Assembly: GCF_016862175.1 (NCBI RefSeq)
Contig: NZ_BOML01000043.1
Location: 124,001-188,000 of the forward strand
Direction: 5' to 3'
Source: Paractinoplanes durhamensis
GTDB taxonomy: Bacteria > Actinomycetota > Actinomycetes > Mycobacteriales > Micromonosporaceae
Length of the DNA stretch: 64,000 nucleotides
A model generated the notes under the pieces. That model did no database searches. It saw only the letters and a program-made list of their open reading frames with translations, and was not told the DNA's origin. The position numbers and the translations under genes were made by a program. Numbering within the stretch: the stretch's first letter is position 1; every line of letters starts with the position of its first letter. Positions 16,209-23,621 of this stretch are shown one piece after another.

Positions 16209-17068
16209 CAGCGGGGGCCGATCACGCTCTGCCGGGCGGTGCCGAGCCGGGAGATGGACAGCTCGACCACGTCGCCGGCCTGCAGCCACACCTGCGGCCG
16301 GAAGCCCATGCCGACGCCGGGCGGGGTGCCGGTGTTGATCAGGTCGCCCGGCTCCAGAACCATGAACTGGCTCAGGTGGTGCACGATGAAGAACGGGTCG
16401 AAGATCATCGTGCGGGTGTTGCCGGTCTGCCGCCGCACCCCGTTCACGTCCAGCGTCATGTCGAGGTCGAGCACGTCCGGGATCTCGTCCGGCGTGGCCA
16501 GCCACGGGCCGGCCGGGTTGAACGTCTCGGCCGACTTGCCCTTGCTCCACTGCCCGCCGCGCTCCATCTGGAACGCGCGCTCGCTCACGTCGTTGACCAG
16601 CACATAGCCGGCGATCACGGCGGCCGCGTCGGCGACCGAGTCGAGGTAGGAGGTGCGGCTGCCGATGACGATGCCGAGCTCCACCTCCCAGTCGGTCTTG
16701 GTGGAGCCGCGCGGGATGCGGATGTCGTCGTTCGGCCCGATCAGGGTGTTGGGCGACTTGGTGAACAGGATCGGCTCGTCCGGCACGGCCTGACCGGTCT
16801 CGGCCGCGTGATCGCGGTAGTTGAGGCCGATGCAGAGCAGCTGATGCGGGCGCGCGATCGGCGCCCCGATCCGCTGGCTGCCGAACGACTCGGTCCGGCC
16901 GGCGGCGATCCGCTCGGCGACCGGCCCGGCGAGCCCGGCGGCGCCGCCGCTGCCGAAGAAGCTCTCGTCGAAGTCGGTCACCAGGTCGGAGACGTCGACG
17001 TAGGAGCTGTCATCGACCCGCACGACGGGCTTCTCGGCGCCGGGGGCGCCGATGCGCATGAGATACAC
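16208..17068 (-). CDS. FAH-family hydrolase, probable 2,4-diketo-3-deoxy-L-fuconate-type hydrolase
   Basis: A 286-residue fumarylacetoacetate-hydrolase-fold protein. It has the metal-binding core DWEVELGIVIG, GYVLVNDVSER, a GNTRTMIFDP block and the GTPPGVGMG loop with LEPGDLINTG. Proteins of this branch cleave 2,4-diketo-3-deoxy sugar acids to pyruvate plus lactate or glycolate and are neighbours of the SDR type found downstream. I chose GTG 17068 because GGAG stands 5 nt before it; ATG 17059, three codons later, has no well-spaced ribosome binding site. It lies 14 nt after the SMP-30 gene and overlaps the dehydrogenase start. Family assignment is firm; the exact substrate is inference. Confidence 0.87.
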   Translation of the reverse strand: MYLMRIGAPGAEKPVVRVDDSSYVDVSDLVTDFDESFFGSGGAAGLAGPVAERIAAGRTESFGSQRIGAPIARPHQLLCIGLNYRDHAAETGQAVPDEPILFTKSPNTLIGPNDDIRIPRGSTKTDWEVELGIVIGSRTSYLDSVADAAAVIAGYVLVNDVSERAFQMERGGQWSKGKSAETFNPAGPWLATPDEIPDVLDLDMTLDVNGVRRQTGNTRTMIFDPFFIVHHLSQFMVLEPGDLINTGTPPGVGMGFRPQVWLQAGDVVELSISRLGTARQSVIGPR

Positions 17069-17082
17069 AAGGTCTCCGATTT

Positions 17083-17946
17083 CTACAGGGACGGATTCCA
17101 GTACGGAGTGGGCAGGCCGGTGGCGCCGACCGACGCGGTGAAGACCCGGCCGGAGTCGGGGTGGGCGGCCAGGTCGGTGGCCGACATGCCCTCGGTCGCG
17201 GTGGTGATGACCAGGACGTCGAGGCCGGGCCCGGCGAAGGCGACGCTGGTCGGCTGGGGCGCGCCGACCTCGATGACGCCGAAGAGGGTGCCACCCGGAC
17301 TGCGGCACTCGACCCGGCCCGCGCCGTGCACCGCGATCCACAGGTTCCCGTCGCTGTCCAGGCACATGCCGTCGGGCAGCCCGGCCTCCACCGCGAACAG
17401 GTCGTGGCGCTCGCCGTCGGGGTAGTCGCGCCTGCGGATCAGCCGCGCGACCGAGTCGATGCTGAAGAGCCCGCTGCCGTCGGCCGTCCAGGCGAGCCCG
17501 TTGGAGAGCGTCAGGTCGTCGTCGAGCGTGGTCAGCCCGCCGTTCTCGAAGCGGACCAGCACCTCCTCGCCGGTGCGGCCGTCGGTCGCCATGCTGCCCA
17601 CCACGAAGCGGCCGGCCGGGTCGACCGCGCCGTCGTTGAGCCGGCTGCCGCCGCCGGCCGGCAGCACCCGGGCCAGCTCGGTGCGCGAGCCGTCCGGGTC
17701 GACCCGGGTCAGCGTCTCCCGCTCGGCGACCAGCAGCTCGCCGCCGGCCGCGACCGCGACCGCGGTGGCCAGGCCGGGGAACTCCCAGGTGTCGGTCACC
17801 GTGAACGGGTCGAGCCGGCCGGCGAACACCTTGCCGGCCAGGATGTCGACCCAGAGCAGGCGCTGCCGCTCCGCGTCCCAGATCGGGCCCTCGCCCAGCT
17901 CGTAACGGCCGGGGCTGACCGCGACCGCGTCCAGTGAGCCGGTCAC
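17083..17946 (-). CDS. SMP-30/gluconolactonase-family sugar lactonase
   Basis: A 287-residue six-bladed propeller of the SMP-30 family. The metal site is recognisable: Glu in LGEGPIWD near residue 15, Asn in SRLNDGAVDP, and the SNGLAWTAD and SIDS pair, with KxxxP-like loops of the family absent. It would open a sugar-1,4-lactone to the aldonate, feeding the IlvD/Edd dehydratase encoded divergently. GTG 17946 follows GGGAGGGAGA by 4 nt and overlaps the IclR stop by four bases (GTGA), which argues for translational coupling with the regulator. ATG starts further upstream would run into the regulator and are rejected. Confidence 0.88.
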   Translation of the reverse strand: MTGSLDAVAVSPGRYELGEGPIWDAERQRLLWVDILAGKVFAGRLDPFTVTDTWEFPGLATAVAVAAGGELLVAERETLTRVDPDGSRTELARVLPAGGGSRLNDGAVDPAGRFVVGSMATDGRTGEEVLVRFENGGLTTLDDDLTLSNGLAWTADGSGLFSIDSVARLIRRRDYPDGERHDLFAVEAGLPDGMCLDSDGNLWIAVHGAGRVECRSPGGTLFGVIEVGAPQPTSVAFAGPGLDVLVITTATEGMSATDLAAHPDSGRVFTASVGATGLPTPYWNPSL

Positions 17947-18707
17947 GGTGTCTCCCTCCCGGCGACGATCGCGAGGATCGCGGGCACGTCGCCGACCAGC
18001 TTCTCGATCGGGGTGCGATAGGCGAGGCCGCTGATGCTGATCGCGCCGCTCGGCACGGTCGGCGAGGTCAGGTAGGCCGGGACCGCCAGGCAGTTGACGC
18101 CCGACTCGTTCTCCTGGTCGTCGACCCCGAAGCCGCGCTCGCGGGTGATCCGCAACTCGTCCCACAGCTGGCCGGCGGTGGCCACCGACCGGGTCGTCGG
18201 GGTGGGCAGCTCGGTGTCGCCGACCCACGCGCGGACCGCGGCCTCGCTCTCCAGCACCGTGGAGAGCAGCAGCTTGCCCACGGCCGTCGTGTGTGCCGGG
18301 TTGCGGCCGCCGACCACCGAGGTGAGCCGGACCGCGCCCGAGGGCGGGTCGAGCTTCGACCGGTAGACCACCGAGCGCCCGTCCAAGGTCGCATAGTGCA
18401 CGGTCTCGCCATACCTCTCGCAGAGGGCGCGCAGCACCGGCAGGACCCGCACGTGGTCGGGGCGGGCCTCGTGGTGGGCGAACGCGAGCCGCAGGAACTC
18501 GTCGCCCAGAACGTACCGCCCGTGGCCGTCCTGGGCCGCCAAACCGGCCCGGCGCAGCGACGCGAGGCAGCGGTGGACCGTCGGTTTCGGGCTGGCCATC
18601 GCCCGCGCCATGTCCTCCAGACCGATGCCCTGCGGGTGCCGGGCGAGCTCGGCCAGGACGGCCAAGACACGGTCGGCGCCCACCAGGCGGCTGTCGGGTT
18701 CGGTCAT
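17943..18707 (-). CDS. IclR-family transcriptional regulator
   Basis: A 254-residue IclR protein: winged HTH in residues 8-70 (GLEDMARAMASPKPTVHRCL) and the effector-binding domain after it (TTAVGKLLLS, ERGFGVDDQE and VNCLAVPAY motifs). IclR proteins usually act as repressors or activators of the adjacent catabolic genes and respond to a small acid. It is the first gene of the minus operon and divergent from the dehydratase gene, so it probably controls both from the 107-bp intergenic region. Confidence 0.93.
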   Translation of the reverse strand: MTEPDSRLVGADRVLAVLAELARHPQGIGLEDMARAMASPKPTVHRCLASLRRAGLAAQDGHGRYVLGDEFLRLAFAHHEARPDHVRVLPVLRALCERYGETVHYATLDGRSVVYRSKLDPPSGAVRLTSVVGGRNPAHTTAVGKLLLSTVLESEAAVRAWVGDTELPTPTTRSVATAGQLWDELRITRERGFGVDDQENESGVNCLAVPAYLTSPTVPSGAISISGLAYRTPIEKLVGDVPAILAIVAGRETP

Positions 18708-18740
18708 GTTCCGGATGCTAGACCCTCGTTCCGACAGAAT

Positions 18741-18795
18741 GAAAGCTCTATCTTTCCGGGACGGCCCGGCGGTAGCGTTCGAACACCCATTCGAA
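18741..18795. promoter_or_regulatory. Divergent control region with inverted repeats (candidate IclR operators)
   Basis: Within the 107-bp gap between the IclR gene and the dehydratase gene, GAAAG (18741-18745) and CTTTC (18752-18756) form an inverted repeat with a 6-nt spacer. Two palindromic TTCGAA hexamers follow at 18778-18783 and 18790-18795, spaced 12 bp centre to centre. A pair of short repeats between divergent catabolic operons is the usual IclR layout. No clear -10/-35 pair could be assigned. Confidence 0.45.
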
Positions 18796-18814
18796 TCCTC
18801 GAGGGAGGTCGGAG

Positions 18815-20581
18815 ATGACCGAGGGGCACACCGAGAGGCATCCGGAGAGGCATCCAGAGAGGCATCCGGAGAGGCGCAGCGCCGGCTGGTATGGCGGCGA
18901 CGACCGCAACAGCTACATCCACCGAGCCTGGATGCGTCGCGGCCTGCCCGAGGACGCGTTCGACGGCGAGCGGCCGCACATCGCGATGGCCAACACCGCC
19001 TCCGACCTGACCCCCTGCAACGCCCATCTCAACGAGGTGTCCCGCAGCGTCGCCGACGGCATCCACGCCGCCGGTGGCATCGCGCTCAACCTGCCGGTGG
19101 TGTCGCTGGGGGAGACGCTGGTCAAGCCGACCGCGATGCTCTGGCGCAACATGGCCGCGATGGCGATCGAGGAGATGCTGCGGGCCAACCCGATCGACGG
19201 CGTGGTGCTGCTCGGCGGGTGCGACAAGACCATCCCGGCGCTGCTGATGGCGGCCGCGTCGGTCGACATCCCGGCGGTCGTCGTGCCCGGCGGCCCGATG
19301 CTCACCGGCACGTTCCGGGGCGTGCCGCTGGGCTGCGGCACCGGCGTCTGGCAGCTCTCCGAGGAGGTGCGGGCCGGCACGATGAGCGCGGCCGAGTTCC
19401 GCCGCTCCGAGTCCTCGATGATCCGCAGCCGCGGCCACTGCAACACGATGGGCACCGCCTCGACGATGGGCCTGCTCGCCGAGGTGCTCGGGATGACCCT
19501 GCCCGGCATCGCCGGCACCCCCGCCCCCGACAGCCGGCTCCTCGAGGCCGCGCACGCCACCGGGGTCCTCGCGGTCGAGATGGTCGACGCCGAGCGGCGG
19601 CCGAGCGGCGTGCTGAGCCGCGCGTCCTTCCTCAACGCGATCGTCGCCCTGGCCGCGATCGGCGGCTCCACCAACGCCGTCGTGCACCTGCTCGCCCTGG
19701 CCGGGCGGCTCGGCATCGAGCTCACCCAGGACGACTTCGACCGGGTCGGCTCGGCCGTCCCGCTGCTGGTCGACCTGCAGCCGGCCGGCCGCTTCCTGAT
19801 GGACGACCTCTACCGGGCCGGCGGCCTGCACGCGGTCCTCGCCGAGGTGCGCGACCTGCTCGACCCGGCCGCGCTCACGGTCACCGGCCGCCCGCTCGTC
19901 GACCACCTGGCCGACGCCCGCGTCTACGACCGGGAGGTCATCCGGGCCCGGGCCGAGCCGCTGCAGGCCGAGGCGGGGATCGCGGTCCTCTACGGCAACC
20001 TCGCCCCGGGCGGTGCGGTCATCAAACCGGCGGCGGCGTCCCCGGAGCTGCTCACGCATCGCGGCCCGGCGGTGGTGTTCGACTCGATCGAAGACCTGCA
20101 CGCCCGGCTCGACGACCCCGACCTCGACGTCACCGCCGACTCGGTCCTGGTGCTGCGCGGCTGCGGGCCCAAGGGCTACCCCGGCATGCCGGAGGTGGCC
20201 AACACCCCGCTGCCGCAGAAGCTCCTCGCCGCCGGGGTGCGCGACATGGTGCGCATCTGCGACGGGCGGATGAGCGGCACGGCGTACGGCACGGTGGTCC
20301 TGCACGTCACCCCCGAGGCGGCGGCGGGCGGGCCGCTCGCCAAGGTCCGCACCGGCGACATGATCGTGCTCGACGTGGCGAAACGCCGCCTCGACGTGGA
20401 GGTCCCCGACGACGAGCTGGCCGCCCGCGCGCCGTCGGCCGAGGCCGCGGCCGCCTACGCGGCACCCACCCGCGGCTGGGAGAAGCTCTACGTCGACACC
20501 GTCGGCCCGGCCAGCACCGGCGCCGACCTCGACTTCCTGATCGGTGCCAGCGGCTGGCAGGTCTCCCGGGAGTCGCACTGA
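18815..20581 (+). CDS. IlvD/Edd-family sugar-acid dehydratase
   Basis: A 588-residue dehydratase of the IlvD/Edd family. The three Fe-S cysteines of sugar-acid members are present: TPCN near residue 68, GGCDKT near 136 and GHCNTMGTAS near 209; the C-terminal GRMSGTAYG loop is also conserved. It would convert an aldonate (L-fuconate, L-rhamnonate or pentonate type) to the 2-keto-3-deoxy acid. The branched-chain amino acid role of IlvD is unlikely because of the catabolic context. The N-terminus carries a non-conserved His-Pro-Glu-Arg repeat before the fold begins (SAGWYGGDDRN). GGGAGG and GGAG precede ATG 18815. The stop overlaps the next ATG by one base. Confidence 0.9.
   Translation: MTEGHTERHPERHPERHPERRSAGWYGGDDRNSYIHRAWMRRGLPEDAFDGERPHIAMANTASDLTPCNAHLNEVSRSVADGIHAAGGIALNLPVVSLGETLVKPTAMLWRNMAAMAIEEMLRANPIDGVVLLGGCDKTIPALLMAAASVDIPAVVVPGGPMLTGTFRGVPLGCGTGVWQLSEEVRAGTMSAAEFRRSESSMIRSRGHCNTMGTASTMGLLAEVLGMTLPGIAGTPAPDSRLLEAAHATGVLAVEMVDAERRPSGVLSRASFLNAIVALAAIGGSTNAVVHLLALAGRLGIELTQDDFDRVGSAVPLLVDLQPAGRFLMDDLYRAGGLHAVLAEVRDLLDPAALTVTGRPLVDHLADARVYDREVIRARAEPLQAEAGIAVLYGNLAPGGAVIKPAAASPELLTHRGPAVVFDSIEDLHARLDDPDLDVTADSVLVLRGCGPKGYPGMPEVANTPLPQKLLAAGVRDMVRICDGRMSGTAYGTVVLHVTPEAAAGGPLAKVRTGDMIVLDVAKRRLDVEVPDDELAARAPSAEAAAAYAAPTRGWEKLYVDTVGPASTGADLDFLIGASGWQVSRESH
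18833..18868 (+). repeat. 12-bp tandem repeat encoding HPER units
   Basis: Three in-frame copies of GAGAGGCATCCG (one with an A for the final G of CCG) encode repeated Glu-Arg-His-Pro near the N-terminus of the dehydratase. The copy number can change without shifting the frame. The segment precedes the conserved domain and is probably disordered. Confidence 0.8.
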
Positions 20582-21270
20582 TGCGCCCCGAACCGATCCG
20601 GACTGCATTGGTCACCGGCGGCCGCAGCGGCATCGGTGCCGCGGTCGCGGCCCGGCTGGCCGCCGACGGCGTCAAGGTCCGCACCCTCGACCTGGCCGAC
20701 GGCGCCGACCTGCGGGTCGACGTCACCGACGCGGCCGCGGTGCGCCGGGCCGCGGCCGAGACCGGCCCGGTCGACATCCTGGTCAACTCGGCCGGCATCG
20801 TCGGGCCCAACGCGCCGCTGTGGGAGATCCCGCTCGACGGCTGGGAGCGCACCTTCGCGGTCAACGTCCACGGCACGTTCAACACCTGCCAGGCCTTCGC
20901 GCCGGGGATGATCAGCAACGGCTGGGGGCGGATCGTCAACATCGCGAGCATGGCCGGCAAGGACGGCAACCCGAACATGTCGCCCTACTCGGCCTCCAAG
21001 GCCGCCGTCATCGGCCTGACCAAGTCGCTCGGCAAGGAGCTGGCCACCACCGGCGTGCTGGCCAACGCGATCGCCCCGGCCGTGATCGAGACCCCGATGA
21101 ACGCCGACACCGGTGCCGAAGCCCTCGCCCACATCACCGGTCTCATCCCGATGCGCCGGGTCGGCCGGGCCGAGGAGGTCGCCGAGCTGATCGCCTGGCT
21201 CTGCTCCGACAAGGTCACCTTCTCGACCGGTGCCGTTTACGACATCAGTGGGGGCCGGGCCACCTACTGA
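20581..21270 (+). CDS. SDR oxidoreductase, second short-chain dehydrogenase of the sugar-acid locus
   Basis: A 229-residue classical SDR: TGGRSGIG near residue 10, NSAG, VNIASMAG with the catalytic Ser, and YSASK as Tyr/Lys. The second-strand acidic end (TLDLAD) favours NAD. The C-terminus (DISGGRATY) is typical of sugar and ketoacid dehydrogenases in this group. Together with the downstream SDR at 14450 and the zinc dehydrogenase, the locus has three candidate oxidoreductases, and one of them should perform the sugar-to-lactone step; which one is open. Start ATG 20581 overlaps the dehydratase stop (TGATG). A much longer upstream extension in the same frame is antisense noise across the neighbouring genes. 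Confidence 0.88.
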   Translation: MRPEPIRTALVTGGRSGIGAAVAARLAADGVKVRTLDLADGADLRVDVTDAAAVRRAAAETGPVDILVNSAGIVGPNAPLWEIPLDGWERTFAVNVHGTFNTCQAFAPGMISNGWGRIVNIASMAGKDGNPNMSPYSASKAAVIGLTKSLGKELATTGVLANAIAPAVIETPMNADTGAEALAHITGLIPMRRVGRAEEVAELIAWLCSDKVTFSTGAVYDISGGRATY

Positions 21271-21307
21271 GGGGCAGCGGCAACGCAGGAGTGGTAAGGC
21301 TGGGGGT

Positions 21308-22246
21308 ATGACGATTCGCCTGGGATACCAGATCCCGAACTTCACCTACCCGGACACGCCGGTCGAGCGGCTCTTCGACACCGTGATCGCCCAGGCCCGG
21401 GAGGCGGAGGCGTCCGGTTTCGACACCGTCCTGGTGATGGACCACTTCTATCAGCTGCCCGGCATCGGCACGCCCGACCAGCCGATGCTGGAGGCCTACA
21501 CGGCTCTCGCCGCGCTGGCCACGGCCACCGAGACCATCCAGCTGTCGACGCTGGTCACCGGCAACACCTACCGCAACCCGCCGATGCTCGCCAAGACCGT
21601 CACCACTCTCGACATGGTGTCGCACGGGCGGGCCATCCTCGGCATCGGCGCCGGCTGGTTCGAGCGGGAGCACGACGACTTCGGGTATGAGTTCGGCACG
21701 TTCACCGACCGGTTCGAGCGGCTGGAGGAGGCGCTCAACATCATCGCCCCGATGCTCCGCGGGGAAAATCCGACCTTCGCCGGTAAGTGGTACAAGGTCG
21801 AGAACGCGATGAACAACCCGCGTTACCGCGGCCAGATCCCGATCATGCTGGGCGGCTCGGGGGAGAAGAAGACGTTCCGGCTGGCGGCCCGCTTCGCCGA
21901 CCACATGAACATCATCTGCGACCGCGGCGACGTGCCGAAGAAGGTCGAGGTGCTCCGGCAGCGCTGCGAGGAGGCCGGCCGTGACCCGGCCACCCTGGCC
22001 ACCAGCTACCTCGCCATGCTGCTCCCGACCGAGTCCGAGGCGGAGGCCGAGAAGCTGCTGGCAAGTGTTCCGCCGGAGCGGCTGGCGCGGGTCTTCGTCG
22101 GCACCTTCGACCAGATCGCCGAGCAGCTCCAGAAGGACGTGATCGAGCCCGGCATCACCGGGATCACGCTCAACCTGGTCCGGCACGGCCACGTCCCCGG
22201 CACGGTCGCCGCCGCCGCCGAGGCCTTGAAGCCCCTGGTCTCGTAA
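21308..22246 (+). CDS. LLM-class F420-dependent oxidoreductase
   Basis: A 312-residue luciferase-like monooxygenase-fold protein. It has the family features DTVLVMDHFYQLP, LGIGAGWFEREH, a PIMLGGSGEKKTFRLAARFAD block and the HMNI strand. This subgroup in actinobacteria normally uses coenzyme F420 rather than FMN; the substrate is unknown. ATG 21308 is chosen (MTIRLGYQIPNF); AGGCTGGGGGT lies just before it. It is 37 bp after the SDR gene and may be part of the same transcript, but nothing ties it to the sugar-acid pathway. Confidence 0.88.
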   Translation: MTIRLGYQIPNFTYPDTPVERLFDTVIAQAREAEASGFDTVLVMDHFYQLPGIGTPDQPMLEAYTALAALATATETIQLSTLVTGNTYRNPPMLAKTVTTLDMVSHGRAILGIGAGWFEREHDDFGYEFGTFTDRFERLEEALNIIAPMLRGENPTFAGKWYKVENAMNNPRYRGQIPIMLGGSGEKKTFRLAARFADHMNIICDRGDVPKKVEVLRQRCEEAGRDPATLATSYLAMLLPTESEAEAEKLLASVPPERLARVFVGTFDQIAEQLQKDVIEPGITGITLNLVRHGHVPGTVAAAAEALKPLVS

Positions 22247-22360
22247 CCCACGGCCGGCCGCCGGCCCGACGGCCGGGGTAACGGCGGGGACACGCTGGGG
22301 CAACGGTCGGCACACCGGCCGGGGCCGGGGCAGACAACGTCGACGTTCGTCGCTACATTC

Positions 22361-22389
22361 CTCCCCGTAGCTTTGCCGCTCACGGGGAG
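22361..22389 (+). promoter_or_regulatory. Leader hairpin that covers the ribosome binding site of the first LPxTG gene
   Basis: CTCCCCGT (22361-22368) pairs perfectly with ACGGGGAG (22382-22389), leaving a 13-nt loop. The right arm contains GGGGAG, the only good Shine-Dalgarno sequence, 8 nt before ATG 22398. A 12-bp palindrome, AACGTCGACGTT, lies just upstream at 22336-22347 and could be an operator. Confidence 0.5.
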
Positions 22390-22397
22390 CCATTTCC

Positions 22398-23621
22398 ATG
22401 TTTCTACGTAATCTCGGCCGCCTCGGAGTGGCCGCATTCGTTGCCGCCGGCGCCGTCGGTCTGACCGCGGCGCCGGCCTTGGCAGCCCGGGTCGCGCCGG
22501 CTCAGGTCGACCTCGGCATCGACGTTGCCGGCACCACGCTCACGGCCGACTTCGTGGGCAAGTTCTCCACGGTCGACGTCCACAACTTCGGCACGACGAA
22601 GCCGGCCGCCGTGGTCGTGACGTTCGACGCGTCCGCGCTGGACACGAGCAAGGTGAAGCTCTCCGGGTTCGACGGCTGCACCACCGACAAGGGTGTCAGC
22701 ACCTGCGCGGTGGCCGACCGGGACGTGCCCGGCCCGGGGCAGACCACGAAGTACGTCGTTCCGCTGCTCGCCGTCGCGGGTGCCACCGGCTCGGCCGGCA
22801 AGCTCACCGTCGCGGTCAAGGTCGCCGGGGACGCGGTCGCCGCCAACGACAGCCGCACCGTCGACGTCACCATCAGCACGGCGCACGGGGCCGACCTCGG
22901 CGTCGTCGCCAACGACGTGAAGTGGCAGGACCCGAACGGCGCCTTCACCGACGACCCGATCCCGCCGGGCAAGACGTCGATCTTCATCCCGCTGATCCTG
23001 AACCAGGGCGACATGACCGCCACCGGCGTCCGCGTCACGATCAAGCTGCCCCCGCACACCTCGTTCACCCAGCGGGTCTACAACGGCTGCGTGAGCGGCT
23101 CCGGCGGCCGGACCCTCGACTGCAAGTTGCCGCAGTTCCCGCTGACGCCGCGCCAGAACATCGGCGAGATCATCGACGACGGCAACGGCATGTTCTTCTC
23201 ATTCGAGGTGCTGGTCGCCGCGGACGCGAAGGGCCCGGTCATGCTGCCCGGCGGGGCGATCACGGTCGAGGCGCTGGGCGAGGCGCCCTACGAGGCGGCC
23301 ATCGCCAAGCGCGCGGCCGTCCCGGCCCTGCCGGATTACATCAAGTGGGCGACGGCCGACCAGCTGCGCGACGTCGACGCCTCCGACAACGTGGACACGT
23401 TCGGCGTCTACGCCGGCGGCCAGGCCACCACTTCGCCCTCGGCCTCGGCCAGCCCCAGCGGCCAAGGTGGCGGCCAGGGCGGCGGCGACGAGGACGGCGG
23501 CGGCCTGCCGGTCACCGGCCCGGCCGGGATCGCCATCGGCGGCGCCGGCATCGCCGTGCTCGTGGTCGGCGTCTCGCTGATGGTGGCGGCGCGCCGTCGC
23601 CGGGTCCGGATCGAGATCTGA
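22398..23621 (+). CDS. LPxTG cell-wall-anchored surface protein, paralog 1
   Basis: A 407-residue exported protein. A signal peptide ends near APALAARV; two beta-rich repeats of a CARDB/DUF11-like kind follow (about 36-165 and 170-335), and a Ser/Gly-rich linker precedes the sorting signal LPVTG near residue 370. The signal is completed by a hydrophobic helix and a basic tail (ARRRRVRIEI). Sortase would attach it covalently to peptidoglycan. The two halves share phrases such as AGDAVAANDSRTV, also seen in the next two genes. Function is unknown: adhesion or wall structure is a guess. The stop overlaps the next ATG. Confidence 0.88.
   Translation: MFLRNLGRLGVAAFVAAGAVGLTAAPALAARVAPAQVDLGIDVAGTTLTADFVGKFSTVDVHNFGTTKPAAVVVTFDASALDTSKVKLSGFDGCTTDKGVSTCAVADRDVPGPGQTTKYVVPLLAVAGATGSAGKLTVAVKVAGDAVAANDSRTVDVTISTAHGADLGVVANDVKWQDPNGAFTDDPIPPGKTSIFIPLILNQGDMTATGVRVTIKLPPHTSFTQRVYNGCVSGSGGRTLDCKLPQFPLTPRQNIGEIIDDGNGMFFSFEVLVAADAKGPVMLPGGAITVEALGEAPYEAAIAKRAAVPALPDYIKWATADQLRDVDASDNVDTFGVYAGGQATTSPSASASPSGQGGGQGGGDEDGGGLPVTGPAGIAIGGAGIAVLVVGVSLMVAARRRRVRIEI

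Noticed and set aside
18610..20580. Long N-terminal extension of the SDR at 20581
   Set aside because: It runs across the IclR start and the dehydratase gene in another frame; the TGATG overlap defines the real start.
18815..20581. Branched-chain amino acid dihydroxy-acid dehydratase (ilvD)
   Set aside because: Operon partners are sugar-acid enzymes and the spacing of the three cysteines fits sugar-acid members; no ilv genes are adjacent.
22247..22320. GC-rich ggccggc inverted repeats after the F420 enzyme gene as terminator
   Set aside because: The region is composed of ccgg blocks that pair in many ways; no single stem stands out.
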